A program made the translations under genes and the position numbers. The notes beneath the pieces are model-generated. The model saw only the letters and a program-made list of their open reading frames with translations, had not been told where the DNA came from and did not search any database. From Asaia platycodi JCM 25414 (GTDB taxonomy: Bacteria > Pseudomonadota > Alphaproteobacteria > Acetobacterales > Acetobacteraceae), in the NCBI RefSeq assembly GCF_000614545.1, contig NZ_BAKW01000002.1:186001-250000 (forward strand): a stretch of 64,000 bases of DNA, given 5' to 3'. This document shows, in pieces, positions 19,851-28,364 of the stretch; within the stretch, counting starts at the first letter, position 1, and the number at the start of each line of letters is the position of its first letter.

Positions 19851-21233
19851 TCAGTCTTCGACTGGCTGGAAAAGCTCGACCAGATCGTTGAGATGCCCGA
19901 TTTCCTTGAGTGCCAGACCTTCCGGAGGTTTGGGTCGTACGGCGCCGCTCGCGATACGACGCGGCAATATGGCCTGAGCGAAGCCGAGTTTCTGCGCTTC
20001 CTTCAGGCGCAGATCGGTCTGGGACACCTGACGCACTTCGCCCGACAGACCAACTTCACCGAAATAGGTGGCCCCTGACGAGGTCGGTACGCCCGTCGCA
20101 GCGGAGATCAGGGCCGCCGCCACGGCCATGTCGCAAGCAGGTTCGCTGATACGCAGACCACCTGCGATATTCAGATGTACGTCCATCCCTGCCATTTTGA
20201 GCCCGCAACGGGCTTCCAGCACGGCCAGTAGCATGTTCAGCCGTGCAGTTTCCCAGCCAACCACGGCGCGTCGTGCAGCGCCTTCACCTGCCTTGGGGGA
20301 AACGAGCGCCTGAATCTCCAGTAGGACAGGGCGCGTCCCCTCCATACCGGCGAAAACTGCCGAGCCGGCGATATTGCCGCGTCTTTCGGCCAGAAACAGG
20401 GCGGAAGGGTTAGGTACTTCCGTCAACCCCGTATCGGTCATGGCGAAAACGCCAATTTCATCCGTCGCCCCGAAACGGTTTTTCGCAGCGCGAAGAATGC
20501 GGAATTGATGGCCGCGATCGCCTTCGAAATACATGACGGCATCGACCATATGCTCCAGCACGCGCGGACCAGCCAGTGCGCCCTCCTTGGTGACGTGTCC
20601 GACAAGCACGAGTGAGAAACCGACTGTTTTTGCGAGGCGGATCAGCTCGAAAGCACAGGCGCGCACCTGCGCCACCGAGCCCGGTGCGCTTTCGATGCTC
20701 TCGAGCCACATGGTCTGGATGGAATCGATTACCACCACATTATGCTCGCGGTCCTGCTCCAGCGAGCTGGCGATTTCCGACACGTTGATGCTGGCCGCCA
20801 GATCGAGCGTCGGCGCCTCCAGTTTCAGGCGACGCGCGCGTAGGCGTATCTGGTCCACCGCTTCTTCGCCCGACACGTACAGCACGCGCCGCCCCGCCTT
20901 GGCCAGGGCACAGGTGGCCTGCAGCAGCAGGGTGGATTTGCCAATACCCGGATCGCCGCCCACCAGCACCACCGAGGCGGGCACCAGCCCCCCACCGAGC
21001 ACGCGGTCGAATTCCGCAATCGATGTTTCGATACGGGGCGGCGGTGTCAGATCGCCGTCCAGATGCATCAGTGTCAGCTTGCCAGCGCGCTTGCGGCTCT
21101 CACGGTTCGTGGGTTCGACTGCTTCTTCGACAATGGTGTTCCACTCGCCGCATCCATCGCAACGCCCCGACCATTTGCTGGTAATGGTGCCGCAGCCCTG
21201 ACACACGAAACGGGCAGTGGGACGCTTGGCCAT
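19851..21233 (-). CDS. radA: DNA repair protein RadA
   Basis: RadA (Sms), a RecA-like ATPase that promotes branch migration in recombinational repair. The N-terminal zinc finger is CQGCG...CDGCGEW, Walker A is GGDPGIGKSTLL near residue 95, Walker B is VVVIDSIQTM, and the RadA-specific KNRFG motif is AAKNRFGATDEIGVF near 255. The C-terminal Lon-like domain follows. The length of 460 is typical and the frame is intact. Confidence 0.97.
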   Translation of the reverse strand: MAKRPTARFVCQGCGTITSKWSGRCDGCGEWNTIVEEAVEPTNRESRKRAGKLTLMHLDGDLTPPPRIETSIAEFDRVLGGGLVPASVVLVGGDPGIGKSTLLLQATCALAKAGRRVLYVSGEEAVDQIRLRARRLKLEAPTLDLAASINVSEIASSLEQDREHNVVVIDSIQTMWLESIESAPGSVAQVRACAFELIRLAKTVGFSLVLVGHVTKEGALAGPRVLEHMVDAVMYFEGDRGHQFRILRAAKNRFGATDEIGVFAMTDTGLTEVPNPSALFLAERRGNIAGSAVFAGMEGTRPVLLEIQALVSPKAGEGAARRAVVGWETARLNMLLAVLEARCGLKMAGMDVHLNIAGGLRISEPACDMAVAAALISAATGVPTSSGATYFGEVGLSGEVRQVSQTDLRLKEAQKLGFAQAILPRRIASGAVRPKPPEGLALKEIGHLNDLVELFQPVED

Positions 21234-21442
21234 TCTAGGGGTCTTTCAGGCGAGAGGTTCATGCTGAAAGATAGGGCAGGCGTGGAAACATAACAAGAAC
21301 AGAAAGGGATATACTTTTTCTGGAGAAAAAGAAGCAAAAAGACTTTTGAAATTAGGTGAGATCCGAACACCTTAGTTTCGGGGCTCATGACGAATGAGAG
21401 TTTTTTGGTTCTCTTTTGCGAAAAAGAATGCTTACCCCTTAC
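21234..21442. other. AT-rich hairpins between mlaF and radA
   Basis: CTTTTTCT and AGAAAAAG (21314-21331) form an 8-bp AT-rich stem, and TTCTCTTTT...AAAAAGAA (21409-21428) forms a second, imperfect one just after the mlaF stop. The interval must end mlaFE transcription and start radA. The poly-A/T hairpins look like small intergenic repeats; whether they recur in the genome cannot be seen here. Confidence 0.35.
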
Positions 21443-22225
21443 TTACGCAATTCCATCCCGATCGCCCATCCTTGCGCCCATGGGTGAACTGATCAACCAT
21501 GCGTTGCCGCTATTCATCAGCTCGGAAGCAAGCCCCTTCCAGACCAGTTTGCCGTGATAAAGCATGGCGGCCTGATCGCCGATGCGCTGGGCAGAGGCCA
21601 TGTCATGGGTGATGGCTATGGCAGTCGAGCCGAGGCGCTTGACGCAATCCACGATAAGCCCGTCAATGACGGCACCCATGATGGGGTCGAGCCCTGTCGT
21701 GGGTTCGTCGAAAAACAGGATATTGGGCGTGCCCGCGATGGCGCGCGCCAGACCGACACGCTTTTGCATGCCGCCTGAGAGTTCAGACGGAGCGAGGGCG
21801 CCGACTGACGGGTCGAGACCGACCTGCTTGAGAATATCGCCAGCCTGCTCGCGCGCCTGGATTTTGGTCAGGCGATGCGCCTTGCCGCGTCCCTTGGCGC
21901 GCAGGCCGAACATGATGTTGTCGGCCACGCTCATGGAGTCGAACAGGGCGGCATTCTGGAACAGCATGCCGATCTGTTCGATCAATGCGATGCGTCGCGC
22001 GGGCGAGGCGGTCAGGACGTTCTCGCCGTCGATTTCGATCGTGCCGGAATCAGGCGTAATCAGCCCCAGAATGCAGCGCAGCAGCACCGATTTGCCGCTG
22101 CCCGATCCGCCGATGACGACGAAAGACGTGCCAGCTTCGACATCGAGATCGATACCGTCCAACACGGTTTTCGAGCCGAAGGATTTGGTCAGGCCGCGAA
22201 TGCGGATCTTGGGCAGGGCGCTCAT
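21443..22225 (-). CDS. mlaF: ABC transporter ATPase of the Mla (lipid asymmetry) type
   Basis: ATP-binding subunit of the MlaFEDB/Ttg2-type system that moves phospholipids between inner and outer membrane. Walker A is GGSGSGKSVLL near residue 36, the signature is LSGGMQKRVGLARAI, and Walker B is ILFFDEPTTGLDP, which is characteristic of MlaF. The length of 260 is normal. The start overlaps mlaE by 4 bases. The usual MlaD and MlaC genes are not adjacent. Confidence 0.92.
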   Translation of the reverse strand: MSALPKIRIRGLTKSFGSKTVLDGIDLDVEAGTSFVVIGGSGSGKSVLLRCILGLITPDSGTIEIDGENVLTASPARRIALIEQIGMLFQNAALFDSMSVADNIMFGLRAKGRGKAHRLTKIQAREQAGDILKQVGLDPSVGALAPSELSGGMQKRVGLARAIAGTPNILFFDEPTTGLDPIMGAVIDGLIVDCVKRLGSTAIAITHDMASAQRIGDQAAMLYHGKLVWKGLASELMNSGNAWLISSPMGARMGDRDGIA

Positions 22226-23006
22226 GAGGCGAAGAACAGATCCGTCAGGAGGTAATCGAAGGCCAGAAGCAGGATCGAGGCTGCTACGACGGCGGCGGTG
22301 GTTGCAGAGCCTACGCCCTCGGCGCCGCCACGGCTGGTATAGCGTGATAGCAGCCCATCAGACTGATGATGAAGCCGAATACGGCGGCTTTCGAAAGGCC
22401 GACAATCACGTCGAGCGGCTTCAGCGCGTTGAAGGTCGCCACAATGTAGTTCTGTGGGTCGAAGCCTAGCTTGGAAACAGAAACGGTAAACCCGCCCAGC
22501 ACACCCAGAATATCGGCCACCAGCACCAGAAAGGGCAGGGCCAGAGTGCCCGCCAGCAGGCGCGGGGTGACCAGATATTTCATCGGGTCGGTCGAGAGCG
22601 TGCGTAGGGCGTCGATCTGATCGGTCACGCGCATGGTGCCGATCTCGGCCGACATGGCGGCACCGACGCGGCCAGCTACCATGAGGCCCGCCAGAACCGG
22701 GCCGAGTTCACGCACCACAGCCAGAACGACGATGCCTGCAATGGCGCTCTGCACGTGATACTGGGCGAAGCCGGCATAGGATTGCAGCGCGATGACGCCG
22801 CCCGAAAAGATGGCGGTAAGCGCCACGACAGGCAGCGAGTAGAAGGCGATCTCGATCAGGCTGTTGAAGAACACGCCCCAGTAGAAAGGCGGCCGCAGCA
22901 GGTGAGACAGCCCGGCCAGCGCGAAAAGCGCTAGCGCACCGGCCTTGCGCACAATGCCGAGAAAGGCACGCCCAATGGCCGCGACAGGATCGAGGATTAA
23001 ATTCAC
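22222..23006 (-). CDS. mlaE: MlaE-family ABC permease (one frame break)
   Basis: Permease partner of MlaF, about 261 residues with five to six membrane helices. VGAAMSAEIGTMRVTDQIDA is the MlaE signature around residue 120, followed by DPMKYLVTPRLLAG. The frame fails near 22350 after ISLMGCY; one added base gives YTSRGGAEGVGSATTAAVV and then LLAFDYLLTDLFFAS, the normal C-terminus, with a stop overlapping mlaF. The start is GTG 23006, without a strong ribosome-binding site. Confidence 0.9.
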
Positions 23007-23141
23007 GGTCAGCAGCCGCCATCAGGGAGGATCATGACTCAAGCCCTAGCCTGACTGAGACGCCACGTCAAAGCCCTAACCCTGCCCCAGAAGGCGGGTC
23101 GGAGGCATGGTCAAGAGCCATCGGCGCAGGGTGCGATCCCG

Positions 23142-24558
23142 TCAGCCGCCTTTACGGTCCAGATCGCGGAACTGCGTATGCAAATGGAAGTCGCGAGAGG
23201 TCACGCAGGTTTCGACCGCGCTCACGCGTTTATCGAGCTTCTGCAATCTCTGAGTCAGGTCCAGAAGCTGTGGCAATTGGGTCTGCGGCATGGGTGTAGA
23301 GACTTTTGCCATCAGCGACAGCAGAAACGGCTCAACGTCTGGCAAAACTGGGGTTGAAAGAGTGGAGCAGTGGAATGAGCTTCGGGATGAGCCGTCGGCG
23401 CAGCAGGGCGATGGCGAGCACCACCAGCACGATCACACCGGGAACCACACCGTCGGAGTCGGAGGAGACCTTCAGGTTATAGGTGGCTTTGGGATGCTTG
23501 TCGGAGGGTGAATGCGCGCTCTCATGCGACGTATCGCTGCCCGTCGAGACGGAGGACACAGGTGGTTCGGGTGGCTCTGGCGGTTCGGGTGGTTCCGGAG
23601 GCTCAGGCGGGGTCGGTGGCGTTGCCTCGCTGCCCATATGGCGCAGGGCGTCGAAATCGACTACCGCGCCATCGGGCTTGATCATGCGATGGGCGTTGAT
23701 GCGAGTTCCGTCGGGCAGGATCATATCGCCCGCGGTAATGCTGGTGCCGCTTTGAGTGTGGCTCTGCTCGCCAGCTTCCGTTGCGACCCGACCATGCGCT
23801 GCTTTCTGCGCGATCTCTATCGAGCCGCTCGAGCTGGAATGAATATGTTCCTCTTCCAGAACCTGATGCACCCGGATGTCGCCAGAGGCGCTGGTGCGTA
23901 GCGTAGCGTTGCGTGCGACCCCGTCGAAAATCGCATCGCCCGGGCCGGAGAGGGTCACGGCAAGCTGATCGACCGTTCCGCCACGTATCGTGACATCGCC
24001 CGGTCCTGTCGCGCCGATGATGATGGAAGGTGAGGTCGCGGTATCGACCTGGACATCGCCCGGTCCGGAGGTGGCGATGATCGCTGGCCCGTTGAGCGTG
24101 CCAAGCAGGAGATCGCCAGGACCACTGCCCCGATAGAGGAGGGCGCTCGTCTTGTCGGCGTGGATCGTGCCGCGCCCCTGACGCAACGAGAGCGGCCCTT
24201 CGACCCAGTCGATCTTCAGATCGTCGTAATTCATGGACGTCGAGACGATGGCGGCCCCGGCTATGAGCTGGATTGTCGCCTCTTCACCGCAGGCGCTGCC
24301 CGTCAGCCAGGCATCATGCGCTCCGGCCTGAAACGAGAGCCCCGCCGGAACATCGTGCATATCGGCATGTTCATGCAGCCCCGAGGCGCCCTGGATATGC
24401 AGCGTACCGATGCAGCCGGCTTCGATATGCAGCGTGTAAGGCGCGGCGGCGAGCACTGCCTCGGGCGAGGAAGGGCTGAGAGCCTGGGCTTCGGCTTTCT
24501 GGGCGACGAAGGTCGAGGCCACCATCAAAGAGAAGGCGCTCAGGCTAAGACGGCTCAT
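23142..24558 (-). CDS. secreted beta-solenoid protein with membrane helix and PspC-like tail, paralogue 2
   Basis: About 471 residues. A signal peptide ends QKAEA. A Gly-rich beta-solenoid follows (residues about 35-255), with GPGD at 19-20 residue spacing (SGPGDLLL, SGPGDVQV, TGPGDVTI, SGPGDAIF). Cysteines 49 and 90 probably form a disulfide. Next come the motif ILPDGTRINAHRMIKPDG, a PPEPPEPP linker, a helix (GVVPGVIVLVVLAIALL) and a cytoplasmic tail ending RVSAVETCVTSRDFHLHTQF. The tail resembles the PspC C-terminus (ERYVTSDTFTLRSRF in E. coli, from memory). The frame slips near 23355 (net +1 or -2), where HSFNP should continue to VLPDVEPF. ATG 24558 follows AAAGGGAAA. The fold resembles LiaG/DUF4097/DUF2807 'toastrack' domains. 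The sensor role is inferred. Confidence 0.6.
23561..23612 (-). repeat. 9-base coding repeat (Pro-Pro-Glu linker)
   Basis: Degenerate tandem copies of a roughly 9-base unit (GGTGGTTCG / GGTGGCTCT on the + strand) encode the PPE repeats of the linker between the solenoid and membrane helix. Such repeats can change copy number and could alter linker length. Confidence 0.6.
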
Positions 24559-24619
24559 GGCGTGTTTCCCTTTGTTCTTTTTCCGGACATGCCGTTGAGG
24601 AGCGGTGTCAAGGCGGCGC

Positions 24620-25813
24620 TTATCCACACCGGCGAGAGAGGGTGTGGAATTCGCGATGCAGATGGAAATCGCGCGAGGTCACGCAGTGCTCGACCGCGCC
24701 AACGCGCATCTCGAGACGCCTGAGCCGCTCGGCCAGTTCGGCAATCTGCGGTTGATGGCTTGGCTCGGCATCGGGTTGTCCAGGAGAAAGACCGAGGCGT
24801 GCGACGATGCGGCTCAGCGGAGGGCCGATCTTTCGACGAAGCGCAAAGAAAAGCAGCAAAGCCAGGATCAGGACCCAGCGACCCGAATGATAATGGCGCG
24901 GTGCTGGCGATTCTTCGTCAGAATTGTCGTTTGCGCTCGCCGTATTGTCGAAAGAGACGATTGTACCGTCGGGCTTGATCAGATTATGCGCCGTAATGAC
25001 CGTGCCATCGGGCAGGGTAAGCAGCGCATGCGTGGCAGAGACGCTTTTGGGTGGGGCCGTTTCGTGACGGATGGTGATCGAGCCCGGAGCGTGTGCGTCT
25101 TTATGCACCGAACCCGTTACCGTATCGACTGTGACAGTGCCAAAGTTATTCGCTTCGAGGGTAGCCGTACGGGCGATGCCACCGAAGGCGAAATTGCCTG
25201 AACCGCGCACCCGAGCATCAAGGGTGCCAATCCTGCCGTCAGACAGGGTGATATTGCCGAACCCGCTTGAAAGAGCGGTAAAACTCTTTGCGTCGACACG
25301 TCCTATGGTGACATTGCCGCTGCCGCTGAGCGTGATCGCAGCAGGTCCGTGTAGCCAGCCAAGCTTGAGGGAGCCAAAACCGCTTCCATCGACACTCAGC
25401 GCCGTGACCTGATCGGCTGTTACCTCGCTACTACCCTTATGTGTAAGAGAAAGCGGCCCATTGATGCCAGAGAGGCGCAGTGAGCCGTAATTGCTCATTT
25501 TTGCGATGATGGCGGTGCCGAGGGGGACACGAAGATGCGCATTGGTCTCGCAATGCTGCCCTTCGAGCTGCGCTGAATGACTGTCGGAAGTGAAGGAAAG
25601 CCCAGCCGGGATCTGATCGCCCTCATGTATCAGAACCGCGCCCTCCTGCTGGCCAGCCGCGCCTTCGACCGTGATGGCCGAGGCGCAAGGCGCGTCGAGC
25701 GTCAGGGTGAAAGGCGCCGCCGAGAGCGCCGCCTGCGGCGTGTCCGGGCTGGCAAGAGCGAGGGTCGGTAGCGCGCCGATGACGAGCGTGAGGCTGAGGC
25801 TTAGCCGTATCAC
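24620..25813 (-). CDS. secreted beta-solenoid protein with membrane helix and PspC-like tail, paralogue 1
   Basis: An intact 397-residue protein. It has a signal peptide (MIRLSLSLTLVIGALPTLALA) and a beta-solenoid at about residues 30-255 with a ladder of SGFGSL, SGSGNV, SGFGNI, GSGNF and NFGTV turns. Cysteines 43 and 88 match those of its paralogues. LTLPDGTVITAHNLIKPDG (about 263-282) is shared with the next gene. One membrane helix (about 310-326) precedes a cytoplasmic tail, RRLEMRVGAVEHCVTSRDFH, that resembles the C-terminal VTSxxFxL segment of PspC. The GTG start overlaps the upstream gene by 4 bases (GTGA) and is the only start that gives a signal peptide. The likely role, by context, is envelope-stress sensing toward PspA/PspB. 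Confidence 0.65.
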   Translation of the reverse strand: MIRLSLSLTLVIGALPTLALASPDTPQAALSAAPFTLTLDAPCASAITVEGAAGQQEGAVLIHEGDQIPAGLSFTSDSHSAQLEGQHCETNAHLRVPLGTAIIAKMSNYGSLRLSGINGPLSLTHKGSSEVTADQVTALSVDGSGFGSLKLGWLHGPAAITLSGSGNVTIGRVDAKSFTALSSGFGNITLSDGRIGTLDARVRGSGNFAFGGIARTATLEANNFGTVTVDTVTGSVHKDAHAPGSITIRHETAPPKSVSATHALLTLPDGTVITAHNLIKPDGTIVSFDNTASANDNSDEESPAPRHYHSGRWVLILALLLFFALRRKIGPPLSRIVARLGLSPGQPDAEPSHQPQIAELAERLRRLEMRVGAVEHCVTSRDFHLHREFHTLSRRCG

Positions 25814-27263
25814 CTTGTCTGTTCTCCCTGTGGGGTTGGCGCCGGGCTGGTGGGTGTCGGTACAGCCGTCACCCTGCCGGATGTGCCATCGGTTCGGGGT
25901 GCGCTCCCGGAGTTGCCTGTCTGGCTGGCTCCTGACTGGCTTGCTCCCGGCTGGGTTGTGCCTCCCTGGCCAGTATCCACCTGCGTGCCGCCCGCCTCGT
26001 TGGTTCTCTGCGCGGGGGATGTCTGGCGTGACTTCGCGGTTTCCGCAGGGGGCACCGCCCAAGGCTGTTCATCCGGTATGCTCGTTGGTGTCTGCGCGGA
26101 CGTCACACCGGGTGTGGTCGTGGCCGGCATCGCAGGCGATGGCGCCTGAGCGGGTGCGGTCGAAGCTGGTCGCGCTGAACCGGCCTGGGGCGGAGCAGCC
26201 TGCATGGGCATCGCGGGCGCGGTGGCAGTTGGTGCCGTAGCGGCGCTGGACTGGCCAGAGATGCTTGCGTCGGGCGCTGGTGCCACAACCGCCGAAGGGA
26301 CGGGCGGCGCCACTGGCGGAGCCGGTGGCGTGGGCGAACGGGAGATGTTTGACTGTGCGCCGGTATTCGGCATGACTGGCGGCACAGGGGGAGCCGCTGT
26401 GGGCGCGGTGGGTGCGGCCGGCACGGCTGGACCGGGCATGGCGCCTTGTCCCCCGCCCTGAGTGGGTGCGGTGACTGGCGCGATCGTGGCGGCAAGCGGG
26501 CCGACCTGCACATTGCCAGTGCGCGTCAGGGCGCCGCTAACATTCGGAATGGCCACGAGCCCCGTGCCGCTGGCTGAAACAGTTGCCGTGTTGACCGTGC
26601 CGCCCAGACGGACGCTTGCAGCATTCTCGACCATGAGGGTGAGCACATCGAAACGCCCGTCGGTAACGGTGAGATGGCTGGTTTCGGAAAGCTGGGCCGA
26701 AAAGGCGTCGAGACTGGCATGATCGACCACGAGCCTGAAGCGCCTGTCTCTACCACCTGAGCCGCACGGTTGAGATGGGCGATATGCACCTGCTCGGTGC
26801 CACGCAGGCTGAGATCGAGCGACTGGACAGTGTCGGCGTCGAGCTGACCGGCCTCCAGACTGGCTTCAAGTGAGGCCAGCGTCCCGTTGATGACGAAATG
26901 CGTGTCGTGGCTGTCGTGAATCAGAACGCCCACGCTGGGCGCGACAAGAATCGCGACCTTCGCCGCAGGCGCGCAGCTCTTGCTGGTGATCAGCACCTTG
27001 GAGGAGCCCTGTGTCTTGGCCGTGCGCATGGTGAGATGCGCCCCCCCCGTTGCCGAGCTGTCGATCGACACCCCGTCGCTCATGGCCGGATCGACCGTAA
27101 TCTCGAAGCGTCCCAGACAGGGCACGCTCAGATCGAGATCTTCCGCATCCACGACCACCTGCGGCGCAGCATGCCCCGGCCTGACGGCAGCAAGGCCGGA
27201 GAGAAGCAGCGTTGCCAGAGCAATGCGACGTGCGGGGCGAGTAAGCAGGCGTACGGACATCAT
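25810..27263 (-). CDS. secreted beta-solenoid protein with long Pro/Ala-rich tail (one frame break)
   Basis: About 484 residues. A signal peptide ends PGHA. A beta-rich domain from about residue 35 to 250 carries cysteines 49 and 97, spaced as in the two downstream paralogues, but lacks their KPDG motif and membrane helix. The last 230 residues are low-complexity Pro/Ala/Thr/Ser/Gln (for example PAVPAAPTAPTAAPPVPP), like cell-wall- or surface-spanning linkers. The frame breaks near 26736; one added base joins TGASG to LVVDHASLDAF. The start ATGATG at 27263 overlaps the restored end of pspB, and the end overlaps the next gene by 4 bases. The function is unknown; context places it in the envelope-stress operon. 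Confidence 0.6.
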
Positions 27264-27504
27264 GAGAAGCTCCGCGTCCTCCATCCCGCACGTCCTCATC
27301 CAGAATGCGTTCGAGCTGATCGACGCGTTCTTCAAGCCTGCGGGTCTGCACATGGGCCATGTTGAGCGCCGCCAGATCGGATTCCTGAAGTTTGCTTGCC
27401 GTCGCGCGCGAGCGGGCGCGAATGGTCATGATATACATGACCAAAACGAATGGCATGACGACTGCCGCAAGGCCGACCAGATCGATTCCTGAACCATGAC
27501 TCAT
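27260..27504 (-). CDS. pspB: PspB-like phage-shock membrane protein (probable frame break)
   Basis: A small protein of about 81 residues with one N-terminal membrane helix (IDLVGLAAVVMPFVLVMYIM), a basic stop-transfer segment, and a coiled coil (QTRRLEERVDQLERILDED). This matches PspB, which works with PspC to free PspF from PspA. The continuous frame otherwise runs over 100 residues into the next gene. One added base near 27285 gives VAGWRTRSFS and a stop overlapping the next ATG, matching the WR end of E. coli PspB (NWRDR, from memory). It starts 40 bases after pspA. Confidence 0.7.
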
Positions 27505-27544
27505 GACAGGCCATCCTTGCTTTCAACGCGTCTCATACTTGTTT

Positions 27545-28230
27545 TCATCCCTGGCGACTTTTGATCCTGGCGCGCAGCGCCTCGAGTTCGTTCTCTACGG
27601 CCATATCGGTTTCGAGCCCTGCCAGCTCTTCCTGCAGGCTCGGCTTGCGCGTGCCGCCCGGACCGCGACCGAGATCGTAGGATTCAGCTTTCCCTTCAAG
27701 CGCGTCAAGCGCGCGTTCGACCTGCTCGAAGCGGTTGAAAGCATTCTCACGCGCGTGTCGTAAAGGCGCTCGCGCGTCTTGATGCGGTTGGTGGCCGCCT
27801 TGTGGCGCAGCGCGAGCGATTTCTCGCGTGATTTTGCGTCGGCCAGCTTGGCCTGCAGCTTGCCGATATCGTCATGCTGCTGGTCGAGGCTTTCATTCAC
27901 CTGAGCGATCTGCTGCTCGAGCGATTTGCGCGACTGCTCGATGGTCGATTTGGCGGCGAGTGCGCCCTTGGCCAGATCTTCGCGGTCGCGTGTCAGAGCA
28001 AGTTCGGCCTTGCGCAGCCATTCATCTTCTTCCTGCACCATGGCGCGGGCACGGCGCTCAAGCCCCTTGCGTTCGGCAATCATGCTCACGGCCTGGCTGC
28101 GTACCTCGACCAGCGTGTCTTCCATTTCCTGGATGATGAGCCGGATCATTTTTTCCGGGTCTTCTGCGCTGGCCAGTATGGCGTTGAGGTTGGAATTCAC
28201 GATATCCGCGAGGCGGGAAAAGATACCCAT
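27545..28230 (-). CDS. pspA: phage shock protein A (one frame break)
   Basis: PspA/IM30/Vipp1 family, an ESCRT-III-like membrane-bound coiled-coil protein that stabilises the inner membrane and, in E. coli, inhibits PspF. It starts MGIFSRLADIVNSNLNAILA, then EDPEKMIRLIIQEMEDTLVE, the family hallmark; the rest is coiled coil. The frame breaks near 27760; one added base gives ENAFNRFEQVERALDALEGK and a C-terminus of usual type, about 228 residues in all. ATG 28230 is preferred over the upstream in-frame start at 28287 because it gives the conserved N-terminus and has AAAGAG upstream. It is divergent from pspF. Confidence 0.9.
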
Positions 28231-28274
28231 TGTGATGCTCTTTCTTTGCTGAAACGATTTTAACAGGAAATGAT

Positions 28275-28289
28275 TGCAGGAGAACACCA
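28275..28289 (-). promoter_or_regulatory. sigma-54-like promoter element before pspA
   Basis: Read on the minus strand, TGGTGTTCTCCTGCA has the GG and GC of a -24/-12 promoter. The spacing is one base short of the usual ten, and it lies 45 bases before the pspA ATG. Given the many one-base losses in this sequence, a real site with a missing base is possible. Confidence 0.3.
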
Positions 28290-28364
28290 GCTTCTCTTGT
28301 CAGCGACGCGATCCGGGGTGAAACATGGTCGCCCCGAGGCGTGAGATGCGAGACAGGCCATAAA

